The notes below the pieces were generated by a model. That model was not told where the DNA came from and made no database searches. It saw nothing but the letters and a program-made list of their open reading frames with translations. Below, piece after piece: positions 8,835-16,951 of a DNA stretch of 34,295 nucleotides; the stretch's first letter is position 1; every line of letters starts with the position of its first letter. The translations under genes and the position numbers were made by a program. Origin of the DNA: JAGHAJ01 sp964559865 [NCBI: uncultured Synergistota bacterium] (GTDB lineage: Bacteria > Synergistota > JAGHAJ01); NCBI GenBank assembly GCA_964559865.1, contig CAZLJD010000005.1, positions 1-34,295 on the forward strand, read 5' to 3'.

Positions 8835-9676
8835 AGGTTAAGTCTGTTAGCTATGTTTACATGGAAGGTACCCCTTTTGAGTCTAAGGCGCTGGATAATG
8901 TGAGCCTTAGCATTCAAGAGGGGGATTTTTTTCTGATAGTTGGCTCTACTGGTTCTGGTAAGTCCACTTTGTTACAGCTCCTGAATGCATTGTTGATACC
9001 CACATCTGGCAAGGTAGTAGTGGATGGAATAGATACGGGGATAAAGGATAGCAGGCACGAGGTTAGAAAAAAGGTAGGGATGGTTTTCCAATACCCTGAA
9101 GACCAGTTTTTTGAGGATAGTGTGTACAATGAGATTGCATTTGGTCCTAAGAATGTAGGGGTAGAACCCGAAAATGTGAAGAGACTTGTGAAGTGGTCTT
9201 GTGAGATGGTAGGTATAGAGTATGATAATTTGAGAGATGTATATCCCTTTGACCTTAGTGGAGGTGAAAGGAGAAAGGTTGCTATAGCGTCCATACTTGC
9301 TATGAAACCGTCCTATCTTGCTCTTGATGAGCCGTTGGCAGGATTAGACCCTGTTAGCAGGAGGGAGCTCCTGGCGAGGTTGCGTGATATAAGAGAAAGT
9401 GGGACTACGGTAATTATAGTTACTCATGATGTAGGGGAGGTAGTAGCAGAAGCGAATAAAATGATAGTCCTTGATAGGGGGAGAGTAGTAGCGCAGGGTA
9501 GCCCGCAGGACATCTTTGCGAGGCTTTACTATGATGGAGGTAATTTGGGTATAGATTTTCCGGTTACATTGAAGATAGCCGATGCTGTGAGAAAGAGGTG
9601 TGGGGTGGATATTCCATTTCCTATCTTTGATCTACACCGGCTTGCTTTGGAGATAGCGGGAGTGTTGAACAAATGA
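8825..9676 (+). CDS. ecfA2: ECF transporter ATPase A2
   Basis: This is the second ATPase of the ECF module, which pairs with EcfA1 to form the heterodimer below EcfT. The 283-aa product has Walker A GSTGSGKST, the Q-loop MVFQYPEDQFF, the signature LSGGERRKVAIASILAMK, Walker B YLALDEPLAGLDP, and the switch IIVTHDVGEV. The FQYPEDQFFE sequence is typical of EcfA2. The start lies inside the end of ecfA1, and the stop overlaps the ecfT start by four bases (ATGA). Confidence 0.93.
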   Translation: MSIEVKSVSYVYMEGTPFESKALDNVSLSIQEGDFFLIVGSTGSGKSTLLQLLNALLIPTSGKVVVDGIDTGIKDSRHEVRKKVGMVFQYPEDQFFEDSVYNEIAFGPKNVGVEPENVKRLVKWSCEMVGIEYDNLRDVYPFDLSGGERRKVAIASILAMKPSYLALDEPLAGLDPVSRRELLARLRDIRESGTTVIIVTHDVGEVVAEANKMIVLDRGRVVAQGSPQDIFARLYYDGGNLGIDFPVTLKIADAVRKRCGVDIPFPIFDLHRLALEIAGVLNK

Positions 9677-10491
9677 GTATATTTTCCAATATCTCCTTTG
9701 GACAGTATGTTCCAACAAATTCTTTTGTCCATCGACTTGACCCTCGGGGCAAAATTTTTGCCCTTTTCCTTCTGATGGTAGGTGTGTTTCTTACGATGCG
9801 AATTGAGTTTTTTATTTTGTGGGGAGGGTTGCTCGTAGCTCTTATCGTTTTGTCTAAGCTTTCTGTGAAGTTTGTGTGGAGAGGACTGAAGCCGGTCGTA
9901 TTTTTGGTTGTATTTGCATTTGTTCTGAATATATTTCTCACTCCTGGCAGAGTGCTATGGCAATGGCATTTTCTTAAGATAACCGAAGAGGGGTTAAACA
10001 TGGGAACAGTAATTACACTTAGGATATTTTTCCTTGTTGCATTTGCCAGCCTTCTTACTCTTACTACATCTCCAACTGAACTTACCTCTGGTATAGAGTA
10101 TCTGCTCTCTTTCGTTCCTTATGTTAGAAGTAGTGCCCAAGATATAGCGATGATGATGAGTATTGCCATAAGATTTATACCTACGCTTGCCCAAGAGACG
10201 GACAAGATAATAAAAGCACAAATGGCAAGGGGTGTAGATTTCGAGTCTGGTAATATCGTTAGGAGAATGAGAAACTATATCCCCGTTTTGGTTCCCCTGT
10301 TTGTTGGTGCGTTTAGAAGGGCAGATGAGCTTGCCATTGCCATGGAGTCGAGGTGTTATGGTAGCACAAGTAGGAGGAGTAAGATGAATGAACTTAGGTT
10401 TTGCTTTGCAGATTTTGTGTTTACAGTGTGTATAGCTTTATATACGATAGGTGTGATAGTTCTCTCGAGGTCTTCTGTAAAGGTATTTTAA
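9673..10491 (+). CDS. ecfT: ECF transporter transmembrane T protein
   Basis: EcfT is the membrane scaffold that couples the two ATPases to substrate-binding S components. The 272-aa product has an N-terminal FVHRLDPRGKIFA motif, several hydrophobic segments from about residue 27 to 130, and the two coupling-helix motifs. The first is ARG at residues 185-187 (QMARGVDF). The second is SRC at 226-228 (AMESRCYG), a variant of the usual A-R-G. No S component is encoded nearby, which fits a shared (group II) module. Confidence 0.93.
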   Translation: MSIFSNISFGQYVPTNSFVHRLDPRGKIFALFLLMVGVFLTMRIEFFILWGGLLVALIVLSKLSVKFVWRGLKPVVFLVVFAFVLNIFLTPGRVLWQWHFLKITEEGLNMGTVITLRIFFLVAFASLLTLTTSPTELTSGIEYLLSFVPYVRSSAQDIAMMMSIAIRFIPTLAQETDKIIKAQMARGVDFESGNIVRRMRNYIPVLVPLFVGAFRRADELAIAMESRCYGSTSRRSKMNELRFCFADFVFTVCIALYTIGVIVLSRSSVKVF

Positions 10492-10515
10492 GTGTATTAG
10501 AAGGGAAGTGAAGTT

Positions 10516-11637
10516 TTGGATGTAACGATGCCATCTTTAAAAATAGGGGATTTGGTTGTTAGGCTCCCCATAATTCAGGGGGGTATGAGTGTTGGTATAT
10601 CGCTTTCGGGTCTTGTATCAGCGGTAGCCAACGAAGGTGGTGTGGGTGTAATAGGTGCTGCAGGGATAGGCATGCTGGAGACTGATATTGGAACTAATTA
10701 CAAGGAGGCTAACCAGAGAGCTTTAAGAAATGAGATAAGAAAAGCCAGGAAAATGAGTAAGGGAGTTATTGGTGTAAACTTGATGGTTGCGTTATCGGAT
10801 TACGATGAGCTGTTGCTTACTTCTATTGAAGAGGGTATTGATGTTTTATTTGTCGGGGCTGGTTTGCCTCTTAAGTTTCCCAAGGTGCTTGTTGAAGAAG
10901 GGATGGATACGATTAAGACGAAATTTATGGTTATAGTTTCTTCCGGGAGAGCGGCTAAAATAATATTTGACTATTGGGCAAAACATTATAATAGGGTACC
11001 TGATGGCGTTGTGGTTGAAGGCCCACTTGCCGGTGGGCATCTGGGTTTTAAGAAGGAACAGATAGACGACCCAATGTTTTCACTTGATAAGTTGTTGTTG
11101 GATGTGATTTCTACCGTTAGGCGGTTTGAGCAGAGTTTTGGAATGAAGATCCCAGTTATTGCTGCTGGAGGTATATACACGGGCTACGATATATACAAAT
11201 ATATGAAGATGGGCGCCAGTGGAGTGCAAATGGCCACAAGGTTTGTGGCTACTCATGAGTGTGATGCTGATGTAGCCTTCAAGCAGATGTATGTAAATTG
11301 CAAACAGGAGGATCTCATCATAATAGATAGCCCGCTGGGATTACCGGGCAGGGCTATAAGGAACAAATTTCTGGATGATGTTGCGAAAGGGATTAAAAAG
11401 CCGTTTAGGTGCTTTTGGAAGTGCCTGAAGCCGTGCGATTATCATAAGGCGCCTTATTGCATAGCGTTTGCATTAGCGAATGCTAAAATGGGAAGGATGG
11501 ACTATGGCTTTGCATTTGCTGGTGCTAATGCCTACAAGGTAGATAAGATTGTGTCTGTAAAAGAGCTGTTGAGCAGTCTTGTTGCAGAGTATGTAGAGGC
11601 TCAGTGCGATGATGGGCACGCTGATAGTGACGAGTAA
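10516..11637 (+). CDS. Nitronate monooxygenase-like FMN protein
   Basis: This is a predicted FMN-dependent TIM-barrel protein of the nitronate monooxygenase / 2-nitropropane dioxygenase family. The 373-aa product has LPIIQGGMSVGISLSGLVSA and GGVGVIGAAGIGM at the N-terminus. EGPLAGGHLGF follows, with His175 in the position of the family catalytic His, then VIAAGGIYTGYDIYKYMKMG and GVQMATRFVATHECDAD. A C-terminal stretch contains several Cys (CFWKCLKPCDYHKAPYC). Close relatives include enoyl-ACP reductase FabK, so the substrate is not certain. The TTG start has AGGGAAGTGAAG upstream; the ATG at 10528 is an alternative. Confidence 0.85.
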   Translation: MDVTMPSLKIGDLVVRLPIIQGGMSVGISLSGLVSAVANEGGVGVIGAAGIGMLETDIGTNYKEANQRALRNEIRKARKMSKGVIGVNLMVALSDYDELLLTSIEEGIDVLFVGAGLPLKFPKVLVEEGMDTIKTKFMVIVSSGRAAKIIFDYWAKHYNRVPDGVVVEGPLAGGHLGFKKEQIDDPMFSLDKLLLDVISTVRRFEQSFGMKIPVIAAGGIYTGYDIYKYMKMGASGVQMATRFVATHECDADVAFKQMYVNCKQEDLIIIDSPLGLPGRAIRNKFLDDVAKGIKKPFRCFWKCLKPCDYHKAPYCIAFALANAKMGRMDYGFAFAGANAYKVDKIVSVKELLSSLVAEYVEAQCDDGHADSDE

Positions 11638-11739
11638 GATGTTTGACGGTGGCTGTGAGTTGTTGCACCTGTTGCTACTTTTGACTACCTCTTGATTTTG
11701 AGTTGTGACCCAGGAGGCTCTTTGCGTTTGGAGGAATTT

Positions 11740-12078
11740 GTGTCTTTTAGTCGTTTGAGGTTCTGCTGTAAGATTGCTTTGATAGTATTGCTGGTTTTCT
11801 GGTTTACGTTTGCTCTTCTTTCTGGTGCTGCTAAGTTTGGAGGTGGAATAAGGGGAGTTTTGCTGAATGTGCCTAATGCAGTTCCATGGGCGATTTTGGT
11901 TGGCATAGTGGGTGCTACTTGGAAAAGAGATTTTTTTGGTAGTGTGGTGATTTTAGGTATAGGTATTGGTAGTGTATTTATCCTTTATAAGACAACTTTT
12001 ACTCTAATTGGTATATCACTTCCTATTACAGGTATAGGCGTACTTCTGCTCTTAAGCTGTTTTATTGAACATAAGTGA
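11740..12078 (+). CDS. Small membrane protein of unknown function
   Basis: I do not recognise this gene. The frame is open from 11692 to 12078. I prefer the GTG at 11740, five bases after GGAGG at 11730-11734, giving 112 aa. The TTG at 11728 behind AGGAGG at 11712-11717 is also possible. The protein is hydrophobic, with about four likely membrane segments (roughly CKIALIVLLVFWFTFALLSG, VPWAILVGIVGATW, SVVILGIGIGSVFILY and a last one ending LLLLSCFIEHK). It lies between the flavoprotein gene and the cobalamin promoter on the same strand. No function can be inferred. Confidence 0.55.
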   Translation: MSFSRLRFCCKIALIVLLVFWFTFALLSGAAKFGGGIRGVLLNVPNAVPWAILVGIVGATWKRDFFGSVVILGIGIGSVFILYKTTFTLIGISLPITGIGVLLLLSCFIEHK

Positions 12079-12098
12079 GCTGTAATTTAAGGTTGTAG

Positions 12099-12127
12099 TT
12101 GACTGAGTTTACTATAAGTGCTATACT
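12099..12127 (+). promoter_or_regulatory. Sigma70-like promoter of the cobalamin operon
   Basis: TTGACT at 12099-12104 and TATACT at 12122-12127 are separated by exactly 17 bases. This is a near-consensus housekeeping promoter. The predicted transcription start, about 12134, lies roughly 20-25 bases ahead of the first pairing strand of the riboswitch. The promoter therefore produces a leader carrying the whole aptamer. Confidence 0.72.
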
Positions 12128-12156
12128 GTTCAAGGACAACTTAATATAGTGGACAG

Positions 12157-12312
12157 ATTAAGGTGCCTGATGGCTTAATAGGGAAGCTGGTGAGAATCCA
12201 GCACAGTCGGGCTACCGTGTGTGGGGACGAAAACTACAATAATGCCACTGGGGTTTCCCCTGGGAAGGCGTAGTGAGTAGGGTGATCCACGAGTCGGGAG
12301 ACCTGCCTTAAT
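12157..12312 (+). promoter_or_regulatory. Cobalamin riboswitch (AdoCbl/B12 aptamer)
   Basis: This leader RNA binds a cobalamin and controls the downstream operon. The conserved blocks appear in order: GGTGCC at 12162, TAATAGGGAA at 12177, the B12-box-type GGTGAGAATCCAGCACAG starting at 12189, GGGCTACCGT, the block GCCACTGGGG with GGGAAGGCG, and the terminal CCACGAGTCGGGAGACCTGCC. The closing stem P1 is exact: ATTAAGG at 12157-12163 pairs with CCTTAAT at 12306-12312. It lies 62 bases ahead of cbiC. By analogy with the class, bound cobalamin would reduce expression of the biosynthesis and uptake genes. Confidence 0.95.
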
Positions 12313-12323
12313 CGGGGTGTTAG

Positions 12324-12361
12324 TGCTTCTTCCCGTGAAAGAGGCATGAATATTTGTTTTT
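12324..12361 (+). terminator. Possible riboswitch expression-platform terminator
   Basis: TGCTTCTT at 12324-12331 pairs with AAGAGGCA at 12339-12346 (eight pairs, one G-T) around a seven-base loop. TGAATATTTGTTTTTA, ending in a run of T, follows. This looks like an intrinsic terminator placed between the riboswitch and the cbiC ribosome-binding site. The CCCG in its loop could instead pair with CGGG at 12313-12316, which might give a competing fold. No clear anti-terminator partner was found, so translational control is not excluded. Confidence 0.5.
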
Positions 12362-12373
12362 ATGGGGGTATAA

Positions 12374-12997
12374 ATGGAGAAAGATCCTTTGCTTATACAA
12401 AAAGAGAGTTTCCGCATAATAACAGAGCTTTTAGCTAAAAGGGGTTTACTTGATAGGTTTAGTGGGGTGGAATTGTCTGTTGTTAAGAGAGTTGTTCATG
12501 CTACGGGTGATGTTTCACTGGCTGAGCGCTTGATCTTTTCGGAAGGGTTTTTTGAATCCTTTTGCAGAACTATATCTATCTCGAAAACAGTGGTTGCAGA
12601 TGTAAAGATGGTTTCTGTTGGAATATCCAGGAGAGCGTTAGCCGGTTTATTGGTGAGGGTGTATGTGGACGATGAGGATGTGGTAAAGGAATCTGTAAAG
12701 TATGGAGTTTCTAGGGCTTATGTTTCTATGGATAAGGCTTTAAAGAGGAATAGAAACGCTGTATTTGTGATAGGAAACTCACCTACGGCACTATTACGCA
12801 TTTTAGAGGATGAATGTGTAGGATTTGTGGTAGGAGTTCCTGTGGGGTTTGTTGGTGCGGCAGAGGTAAAGCGAAAGCTTCTGAGTTCTCGTATTCCCCA
12901 TATCACCCTTTTGGGAACGAGAGGTGGAAGTTCTGTGGCTGTTGCCGTAGTTAATGCATTACTTATGGAGGCTGTAGATAGTGGATTGGTATGTTGA
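12374..12997 (+). CDS. cbiC: Cobalt-precorrin-8 methylmutase CbiC
   Basis: CbiC moves the C11 methyl group to C12, converting cobalt-precorrin-8 to cobyrinate in the anaerobic B12 route. The 207-aa product carries the catalytic His42 in VVKRVVHATGD, the ISRRALAGLLVRVYVDD segment, and FVIGNSPTALLRIL plus VVGVPVGFVGAAEVKRKL, typical of the CbiC/CobH family. The ATG follows GGGGGTAT. This is the first gene after the riboswitch. It overlaps the cbiD start by 17 bases, so the two are translationally coupled. Confidence 0.95.
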   Translation: MEKDPLLIQKESFRIITELLAKRGLLDRFSGVELSVVKRVVHATGDVSLAERLIFSEGFFESFCRTISISKTVVADVKMVSVGISRRALAGLLVRVYVDDEDVVKESVKYGVSRAYVSMDKALKRNRNAVFVIGNSPTALLRILEDECVGFVVGVPVGFVGAAEVKRKLLSSRIPHITLLGTRGGSSVAVAVVNALLMEAVDSGLVC

Positions 12998-14060
12998 GGT
13001 GAATGGCAAGGTGCTTAGAAGGGGTATCACGACTGGTACGACTGCCACAGCTGCGCTGAAGGCTTCTATTTTGTATAAGAAGTTTGGATGTGTGCCGAGA
13101 TCTGTTGCTGTTAGTATACCTGCTGGTTGGGTCTTAAGTGTGCCTATAGAGTGTTGCAGCATCGTAGATGGTCTTTATTTCTGCTCTGCTAAAAAGGATG
13201 CTGGCGATGATGCTGATGTTACCAATGGTGTTTTGATATCTGCTGCGTTTGAGGAAAAGGAGACCGGAGATGTATTTTTTAGGTCTGATGGGGGTATAGG
13301 AATAGTGACACTTGATGGTTTGGGTATAAAGGTTGGAGAACCTGCGATAAACCCTGTTCCCAGAAGTATGATGAGAACTGTGTTGAGGGAATTTGGGCTG
13401 AGAGAAGGGATTGTCCACCTGAGGGTGGACAAGGGGGAAGAGATAGCAAAGCACACACTGAATAGCCGTCTTGGTGTTAAAGGAGGCATATCCATACTTG
13501 GAACTTCCGGAATGGTGGAACCTATGAGCGAGAATGCATGGAAAGAGTCTTTGTTACCGGAAATGGAAGTTATAAGGCGGAAAGGGTACGATTGGATAGT
13601 TTTTGTACCAGGGGGGAAAGGAGAAAAAAATCACAAGAGCTGGTTTGGGGAATCAGATAACATAGTTTTGTGTGGAAACTTCTTTGGATTTTGTGTTAAG
13701 GAAGCTATTCTGCGTGGTTTTAGGGGCATTCATCTATCTGGCAGTTTCCAGAAGCTGATCAAACTTGCGGGAGGTAATTTTAACACTGATAGCAGAGTTG
13801 CTGATTCGAAGGCAGAGATACTTCTTACACATATAATACTTGTCACAGAGAGATATGACAAGAGGTTATCAAATGAGATTATGTCTTTGTCTCCCTTTAG
13901 TAAAGTTATTGATCTTCTTCAGGAAAACGGTGTGGATGTGAAAGCTGTGTTTACTTCTGTGGGAGATGCTGCCATAAAGAGATTGAAGCAGCTTGGAGAG
14001 GCAATGTACAGGGTTACAATGTTTTATGGTGAAAGGTTACTCGTGGATAGGGTGGGTTAA
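12981..14060 (+). CDS. cbiD: Cobalt-precorrin-5B C1-methyltransferase CbiD
   Basis: CbiD methylates C1 of the corrin ring in the anaerobic pathway. The 359-aa product opens with a variant of the family motif, RRGITTGTTATAALKAS, where most members as I recall them have a Cys in TGTCA. Also present are DAGDDADVTNGVLISA-like sequence, INPVPRSMM, LGVKGGISILGTSGMVEPMS, and a glycine-rich FVPGGKGEKNHKSWFG. The GTG start lies inside cbiC. The next gene starts one base after its stop. Confidence 0.93.
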   Translation: MDWYVEVNGKVLRRGITTGTTATAALKASILYKKFGCVPRSVAVSIPAGWVLSVPIECCSIVDGLYFCSAKKDAGDDADVTNGVLISAAFEEKETGDVFFRSDGGIGIVTLDGLGIKVGEPAINPVPRSMMRTVLREFGLREGIVHLRVDKGEEIAKHTLNSRLGVKGGISILGTSGMVEPMSENAWKESLLPEMEVIRRKGYDWIVFVPGGKGEKNHKSWFGESDNIVLCGNFFGFCVKEAILRGFRGIHLSGSFQKLIKLAGGNFNTDSRVADSKAEILLTHIILVTERYDKRLSNEIMSLSPFSKVIDLLQENGVDVKAVFTSVGDAAIKRLKQLGEAMYRVTMFYGERLLVDRVG

Positions 14061-14061
14061 G

Positions 14062-15264
14062 GTGATCTTTATCATTGGGACAGGTATAGGAGATAGTGGA
14101 GATCTGGGTAAGCGTGTGGTTGAGGTTTTGGAATCTGCAGATTTCATAATGGGTTTTAAACACTCATTGTCGATTCTAAGATCATTTACTATTGGTGCAA
14201 AGATTTTGGAGCTTGATATACACGATGTCTTAGATGAAGAGGGAATAAGTGGTATTGTTTCCGAACTGCGTAAGTATGAGAGTGCTGTTCTTCTTGTTTC
14301 TGGAAATCCGCTTCTATTTAGTTATGCTAAGAAGGTTATGGATAGTCTGGATACAAGTGAGTATGAGGTATTACCTGCGGTGTCTTCTGTTGTATATCTT
14401 GCATCTAAGGTGGGTGTAGACATAAATGATATATGTATGGTCAGCGGGCATAATGCCCCTGACATTCGTTACTCACATGCAAGGGTTTTGTCTCTACTGC
14501 ATGAGGGATGTATAATCGGCTATTTTGTTAAGGGAGTAGACGATTACTATATGTTGTGTAGGCGGTTGTCTAATTTTGATGTTACTATAACTGCAGGTTT
14601 CGAACTTGGAACAGCTGGGGAAGTCATTCATGTGTTTAGTCCTTCCGATGATACCCCTCCTTACGAAGGTAGAAGGTGTGTCCTTATTGTAAGAGGAAGG
14701 GGTTTTTGTTTGAGTAAATTTCCTGGTAATGAGGAGTTAGAATTTGATGGAATTCCTATTTCACGATGGTGGTCAAGATCTCTGGTGGTGCATGCGTTGA
14801 ATCCGGTTAGAGGCGAGATCATTTGGGATCTTGGAGCGGGAAGTGGGGCAACCTCTATATGGATTTCTTCACTGGTTGGTAGTAGTGGGAGAGTCTATGC
14901 TGTTGAAAGGGTTAAAGCAAGGTATGAGCTTCTGGAGAGAAATGTCTTTGCGTATCCTAATATCGTACCCATTTTGGGCGATGTGCTTGAAGTTTTGGGT
15001 TTACTCCCTCTGCCGGACGCTATTCATATTGGTGGTGGGATGCAGAAAGAGATCTTAAGGAAAATATTCTCTGAGTGCTCTGGGGATACCCGTTTTGCGT
15101 CTGCCATTGCTACTGTGGATAGTTTGGGTGAATTTTCTGCTATTACTGATATTATCAGCTTTGATGTAGAGATGTACATGCGTTTTAGTTCAAGGCTTTT
15201 GGGCAAAAAACGAGCATTTGTTGGTGAGCATGTTCTTTATGTTTTGAAGGGGGTAGTGTTGTGA
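14062..15264 (+). CDS. cbiET: CbiE-CbiT fusion: precorrin C5- and C15-methyltransferase
   Basis: This is a fused bifunctional enzyme of the cobalt corrinoid route. I start at the GTG at 14062, immediately after cbiD, giving 400 aa that begins IIGTGIGDSGDLGKR. The open frame reaches back to 13993, but that part overlaps cbiD and adds nothing family-like. Residues 1-212 are a CbiE tetrapyrrole methylase (VSGNPLLFSYAKK near 79-91, VLPAVSSVVYLASKVG). Residues about 228-400 are a CbiT-type Rossmann methyltransferase with DLGAGSGATS at 256-265. CbiE methylates C5; CbiT methylates C15 and decarboxylates. The GIPISRWWSR linker is unusual for CbiT. Confidence 0.9.
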   Translation: MIFIIGTGIGDSGDLGKRVVEVLESADFIMGFKHSLSILRSFTIGAKILELDIHDVLDEEGISGIVSELRKYESAVLLVSGNPLLFSYAKKVMDSLDTSEYEVLPAVSSVVYLASKVGVDINDICMVSGHNAPDIRYSHARVLSLLHEGCIIGYFVKGVDDYYMLCRRLSNFDVTITAGFELGTAGEVIHVFSPSDDTPPYEGRRCVLIVRGRGFCLSKFPGNEELEFDGIPISRWWSRSLVVHALNPVRGEIIWDLGAGSGATSIWISSLVGSSGRVYAVERVKARYELLERNVFAYPNIVPILGDVLEVLGLLPLPDAIHIGGGMQKEILRKIFSECSGDTRFASAIATVDSLGEFSAITDIISFDVEMYMRFSSRLLGKKRAFVGEHVLYVLKGVVL

Positions 15265-15965
15265 TTTACATTGTTGGATCTGGTCCGGGAGATAAGGAGC
15301 TCTTAACTGTGAAAGGAAAGATGCTTCTTGAATGTGCAGGTGCTGTAATGTATACGGGTACGACTGTTGATGAGGAGATTTTGGAATATTGTAAGGATTC
15401 TGCGGAGATTGTGAACAGTGCGGGTATGAATTTGGAGAGGATAATGGGAATTTTGAAGAAGTGGGTTGATCAACACGATGTAATAGTGAGACTCCATTCG
15501 GGTGACCCTGTGGTATATGGTGCTATAGGAGAGGAAATGGAGGCATTTCGGAGGGAGGGGATTCCCTTTGAAGTTGTCCCAGGAGTGTCCGCTTATAGTG
15601 CACTTGCTGCAAAGGTCCGGATGGAGCTCACTGTCCCGGAAGTTGTACAGTCTGTACTTATTACCCGATTGCCCGGTAGAACTATTGTACCTGAGGATAT
15701 AGATGTATTACTTTCTCAGCAACCTACGGTTGCTATATATCTTTCTGGTGCAAGAGGTGAAGATTTGTTAAAGAAACTTAAAGAGTTTTATCCTGAAGAT
15801 GCAGTATTGACTGTTGGTCATAGGGTGTCCAGATGGGGGGAGATTATAGTGAGTAAAAGACTATCTGATTGGGAAAATATCTCCTTTCCGGAGAACCTTA
15901 CGTTGTTTCTTATAAGGAAGAGTGCTGTCAGTAGGAGATCCAGGTTGTATTCGGATGAGCGATGA
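15261..15965 (+). CDS. cbiF: Cobalt-precorrin-4 C11-methyltransferase CbiF
   Basis: CbiF methylates C11 of cobalt-precorrin-4 using S-adenosylmethionine. The 234-aa tetrapyrrole methylase begins MIYIVGSGPGDKELLTVKG. It has the family motif LHSGDPVVYGAIGEEM with GDP at 81-83, then VVPGVSAYSALAAKVRMELT, and the CbiF/CobM-type segment VLITRLPGRTIVPEDIDVL. It overlaps cbiET by four bases (GTGA) and cbiG by four bases (ATGA), so the genes are coupled. Confidence 0.95.
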   Translation: MIYIVGSGPGDKELLTVKGKMLLECAGAVMYTGTTVDEEILEYCKDSAEIVNSAGMNLERIMGILKKWVDQHDVIVRLHSGDPVVYGAIGEEMEAFRREGIPFEVVPGVSAYSALAAKVRMELTVPEVVQSVLITRLPGRTIVPEDIDVLLSQQPTVAIYLSGARGEDLLKKLKEFYPEDAVLTVGHRVSRWGEIIVSKRLSDWENISFPENLTLFLIRKSAVSRRSRLYSDER

Positions 15966-16951
15966 AATATGCACTAATATCTGTTAGAGGAAACTGTGAA
16001 CTTTTAAAGCATTTCTTCCCGTTTCTGGTGGAGTTAAGGGGCACACTGAAGGAGAAATTGGAGAAGGCATTTAGGTACTACAATGTTGTGGTCTTTGTTG
16101 GTAGTATCGGTGTGTTGTTCAGACAGATAAATGAGATGATTACCTCTAAGTTTGTTGACCCCGCTGTCATTGTAATAGATGAGATGTTCAAATTCTGTAT
16201 ACCCGTTTTGTCTGCTCATCTTGGTGGGGCTTCTGATATATGCCTCGAGCTGAACAAGAGGGTAGGCTGTCAGCCTGTGTTTACTACTGCTACGGATGTC
16301 AATGGTGTCTTGGGTATAGATAGGCTTGCGAGGAGATACAATTTTGCCTTTCTGTATAGAGAAGGTATAAGAGATGTGAATCGAAAACTTCTTGAGGGTA
16401 AGGGAGTTACTGTAACTGGCGATGTTGGTAAGATGAAAATCCCTCGAGGATATAGATATGTGAGTGGGAAAGCAGATGTGGGGATAGGAAGAAGGGGAGC
16501 AATGGTTACACTTATTCCGAGGGATCTGGCTCTTGGAGTTGGCTTTCACTCGGGAGTAGATGTGTCTGATATATACAGAGAATATATAGATCTGTTGCCG
16601 TTAGATTTGCGGCTTCGTGTTAGTGTGGCTGCTACTCTCAGAGATAAGTGGAAGACTGCAGTCTTCCACGAGTTCTCTAAGCTTATTGGAGCATTACACA
16701 CGAGGGGATATACCGTAGACGAAATAAAGAGATCAGAGAAGTTAATGGGAATACCTTTCAATGAGGTAGTTGAGGGATATATGGGGGTATCCGCTGTAGC
16801 CAAACCCAATGGATATATGGCTTCGCAGATGGGGACGGAGGTTCTCACAGTAAAAGGCAAAGTCTCTAAGTTTTCTCTCTTTCGGATAGAGAACTTGATG
16901 TGGCAGGAAGGGATATTTGATAGTGAGGAGGTGCCGGATCCCATAAGGTGA
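15962..16951 (+). CDS. cbiG: Cobalt-precorrin-5A hydrolase CbiG
   Basis: CbiG opens the delta-lactone ring of cobalt-precorrin-5A and releases the two-carbon fragment as acetaldehyde. The 329-aa product has the CbiG N-terminal pattern KYYNVVVFVGSIGVLFR-like (here FRYYNVVVFVGSIGVLFRQI), the highly diagnostic HLGGASDICLELNKRVGCQP followed by VFTTATDVNGVLGIDRLARR, and the C-terminal domain LGVGFHSGVDVSDI. It is a stand-alone protein, not fused to CbiH. It is coupled to its neighbours by four-base overlaps on both sides. Confidence 0.93.
   Translation: MKYALISVRGNCELLKHFFPFLVELRGTLKEKLEKAFRYYNVVVFVGSIGVLFRQINEMITSKFVDPAVIVIDEMFKFCIPVLSAHLGGASDICLELNKRVGCQPVFTTATDVNGVLGIDRLARRYNFAFLYREGIRDVNRKLLEGKGVTVTGDVGKMKIPRGYRYVSGKADVGIGRRGAMVTLIPRDLALGVGFHSGVDVSDIYREYIDLLPLDLRLRVSVAATLRDKWKTAVFHEFSKLIGALHTRGYTVDEIKRSEKLMGIPFNEVVEGYMGVSAVAKPNGYMASQMGTEVLTVKGKVSKFSLFRIENLMWQEGIFDSEEVPDPIR

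Noticed and set aside
11681-11708. A promoter for the small membrane protein starting with TTGACT at 11681.
   Set aside because: No acceptable -10 sequence lies 16-18 bases downstream.
13993-14061. An upstream start for the CbiE-CbiT fusion.
   Set aside because: These 23 codons overlap cbiD, do not resemble the CbiE N-terminus, and the GTG at 14062 gives the expected IIGTGIGD start.
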